This document shows, one piece after another, positions 62,672 to 64,000 of a stretch of DNA of 64,000 nucleotides. The stretch covers positions 62,001 to 126,000 of the forward strand of contig DIGJ01000026.1 in the NCBI GenBank assembly GCA_002419585.1, read 5' to 3'. This DNA is from Lachnoclostridium sp. UBA5725 (GTDB lineage: Bacteria; Bacillota; Clostridia; Lachnospirales; Lachnospiraceae). The notes below the pieces were generated by a model. That model made no database searches. It was not told the DNA's origin and worked only from the letters and a program-made list of their open reading frames with translations. A program made the translations under genes and the position numbers. Numbering within the stretch: position 1 is the first letter of the stretch; every line of letters starts with the position of its first letter.

Positions 62672-62689
62672 CTGTTAAATAAATAACAT
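62672..62689. promoter_or_regulatory. Possible second Rex-type box
   Basis: CTGTTAA-ATAA-ATAACAT matches the Rex consensus at 11 of 14 half-site positions and lies downstream of the predicted promoter, where a repressor would block elongation or initiation. Weaker than the adhE box and AT-rich by chance. Confidence 0.35.
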
Positions 62690-62740
62690 AAAATAGCAAG
62701 AATAAAGTCGAATTAAGGCACATCGCTAAGGAGGAAAACT

Positions 62741-62983
62741 ATGGTTATCACAATCTGTATCGGAAGTTCATGTCATTTGAAAGGCTCTCGTAAAATTGTG
62801 GATCAGTTCAATGAGCTTATTATGGTAAACAAAGTGGAAGATAAGGTTAGTTTAAATGGGTCATTTTGCATTGGGGAATGCATGAATGGGGTTTGCGTAA
62901 AGATAGATGGCGCTCTATATTCGGTTTTGCCGGAAACTGCAGAAGATTTCTTTCATAAGGAAGTAATGGGTAGATTACAGTAG
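62741..62983 (+). CDS. [2Fe-2S] thioredoxin-like ferredoxin (NuoE C-terminal type)
   Basis: An 80-residue protein equal to the thioredoxin-like ferredoxin domain of NuoE/HydC proteins. The cluster ligands are C6 and C11 (CIGSSC) and C43 and C47 (FCIGECMNGVC, with C52 in addition). It starts behind AAGGAGG and is 14 bases before the hydrogenase-like gene. In related genomes such a small ferredoxin accompanies putative sensory [FeFe]-hydrogenases. Confidence 0.88.
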   Translation: MVITICIGSSCHLKGSRKIVDQFNELIMVNKVEDKVSLNGSFCIGECMNGVCVKIDGALYSVLPETAEDFFHKEVMGRLQ

Positions 62984-62996
62984 GGAGGATTCGTCC

Positions 62997-64000
62997 ATGA
63001 ATGTAATTGGGTTTAAAGAGGCAAAATGCAAAAATTGTTATAAGTGTGTTCGAAGCTGTGATGTAAAAGCGATTGCAGTTCAAAATGAACAGGCACAGAT
63101 TATGAATGAATTATGTATATTATGTGGACAGTGTTTGAGTGCTTGCCCACAGAATGCAAAATCAATCATTAGTGATTTGGATAAGGTTAAGAACTTTATA
63201 AAAAGTGGAGCAAGAACCATTGTATCAGTTGCACCATCGTATGCGGGTGTTCTTGCATTTGAAAAGAGAGGGCAAATTGTAACCGCACTCATGAAACTTG
63301 GTTTTTGCCAAGTAAGAGAAACGTCAGAAGGAGCAGCCTATGTTACCGAAGAATATGGTAAACTGATTGAAAAGGGGACCATGGACAATATTATTTCAAC
63401 GTGTTGTCCTAGCGTGAATGATTTAATCGAAATATATTATCCTGAATCGGTTGTTTATATGGCTCCGGTGGTTTCACCAATGATAGCACATGGGAAAATG
63501 ATAAAAGATCTGTATGGGCAGGATACCAAGGTAGTATTCCTAGGACCTTGTATTGCAAAAAAACGAGAAGCCCAAAATGATTCAAGAACGTATGGAAGCA
63601 TTGATGCTGTTATTAATTTCTCTGAATTAGAGAAATGGTTAGAAGAAGAAGATATCAATATATCTGATATGGAAAATACGGAATTTTATAATAATAATCC
63701 GAGAGTAAATCGGTTGTATCCGGTTGGAGACGGAGTAATTACTTCTATACTAAGTAGTGAGCGGCAGGTGGATAAATATCGTAAGATTGCAGTGGCCGGT
63801 ACAAAGAATTGTATGGAATTGCTAGAAAGCATGAAAAAAGGTGAAATCCATCATGCATTTATCGAAATGAATACCTGTGAAGGTGGTTGCGTAAAAGGTT
63901 CTGCTCTTGATCGAAAAGAAGAATATCCATCGCCATTCAAGATAAAGCTGGATATGGAGGAAGCAATCCCGAAGGAATGTGTAAAAGAGGAAGAATTCAA
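62997..64000 (+). CDS. [FeFe]-hydrogenase-like protein (partial, runs off window)
   Basis: From ATG 62997 behind AGGGAGG the frame stays open to the end. Two [4Fe-4S] clusters: C11, C14, C17, C21 and C40, C43, C46, C50 (the second as ILCGQCLSACPQNAKS). The H-cluster ligands are present at C137 (in STCCP), C185 (GPCIAKK), C294 and C298 (TCEGGC). The conserved Met of the motifs MPC and ExMAC is replaced (GPC, EMNTC), and the last motif lacks GGG (GCVKGSA). This pattern is like the putative sensory groups, which often carry C-terminal signalling domains lying beyond the window. Confidence 0.85.
   Translation, partial: MNVIGFKEAKCKNCYKCVRSCDVKAIAVQNEQAQIMNELCILCGQCLSACPQNAKSIISDLDKVKNFIKSGARTIVSVAPSYAGVLAFEKRGQIVTALMKLGFCQVRETSEGAAYVTEEYGKLIEKGTMDNIISTCCPSVNDLIEIYYPESVVYMAPVVSPMIAHGKMIKDLYGQDTKVVFLGPCIAKKREAQNDSRTYGSIDAVINFSELEKWLEEEDINISDMENTEFYNNNPRVNRLYPVGDGVITSILSSERQVDKYRKIAVAGTKNCMELLESMKKGEIHHAFIEMNTCEGGCVKGSALDRKEEYPSPFKIKLDMEEAIPKECVKEEEF

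Noticed and set aside
1..64000. CRISPR arrays, tRNA or rRNA genes, insertion sequences, integrases, c-di-GMP riboswitches
   Set aside because: None was seen by eye on either strand. A c-di-GMP riboswitch was considered because of the PilZ gene and motility cluster, but no matching leader was found.

Overview
The window is a low-GC, gene-dense stretch of a motile, anaerobic Firmicute. The gene content points to a Lachnospiraceae/Clostridium cluster XIVa type organism: a single fla/che supercluster with FliY, CheC, CheD and a PilZ protein, a DUF3793 protein, an [FeFe]-hydrogenase regulator of the TM1266 type, AdhE, and a PolC-type replicase. The species assignment is inference; no database was searched.

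Layout. (1) 1-29929: one long co-directional flagellar and chemotaxis cluster, from the last codons of fliH through fliI, fliJ, a MotE-like gene, fliK, flgD, a flagellar operon protein and flgE; then, after a terminator and a new promoter, flbD, motA, motB and fliL; then, after another promoter, fliM, fliY, cheY, fliO, fliP, fliQ, fliR, flhB, flhA, flhF, flhG, a PilZ protein, cheB, cheA, cheW, cheC, cheD, fliA, a DUF342 protein, a SwrB/YlxL-like protein and an MltG-like tail. (2) 29983-31930: a terminator, a strong promoter and a structured leader, then rpsB-tsf and a terminator. (3) 31988-45424: about 13.5 kb of accessory genes lying between tsf and pyrH, which are usually neighbours. They comprise a secreted leucine-rich-repeat transglutaminase, a 43-residue protein, a TetR-controlled MFS plus ABC exporter operon, a DUF3793 protein, a secreted HExxH protein, a TM1266-type regulator, a methyltransferase, a polysaccharide deacetylase and a bactofilin. 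(4) 45426-56762: the conserved pyrH-frr-uppS-cdsA-dxr-rseP-ispG-polC housekeeping run followed by an HD hydrolase. (5) 57003-64000: a hydrophilic orphan gene; an archaeal-type aspartyl-tRNA synthetase that is frameshifted; a 170-bp near-perfect inverted repeat; adhE on the minus strand; and, diverging from it, the start of a hydrogenase-related operon that runs off the window.

How the parts work together. Region 1 supplies the flagellar export apparatus, switch, stators, hook and signalling pathway, with the sigma factor FliA near its end. Regions 2 and 4 are translation, RNA turnover, lipid, isoprenoid and replication functions. Region 5 is about aminoacyl-tRNA supply and fermentative redox balance, with Rex-type boxes between adhE and the hydrogenase operon.

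The most interesting observation is upstream of the aspartyl-tRNA synthetase, at 57571-57789. A promoter candidate is followed by a 15-codon reading frame whose end is three consecutive Asp codons, one Arg codon and the stop. Five RNA arms then form a chain of mutually exclusive hairpins that ends in a U-tract terminator. The geometry matches ribosome-mediated attenuation sensing Asp-tRNA, which is unusual in Firmicutes, where T-boxes normally do this job. A degenerate T-box is the main alternative.
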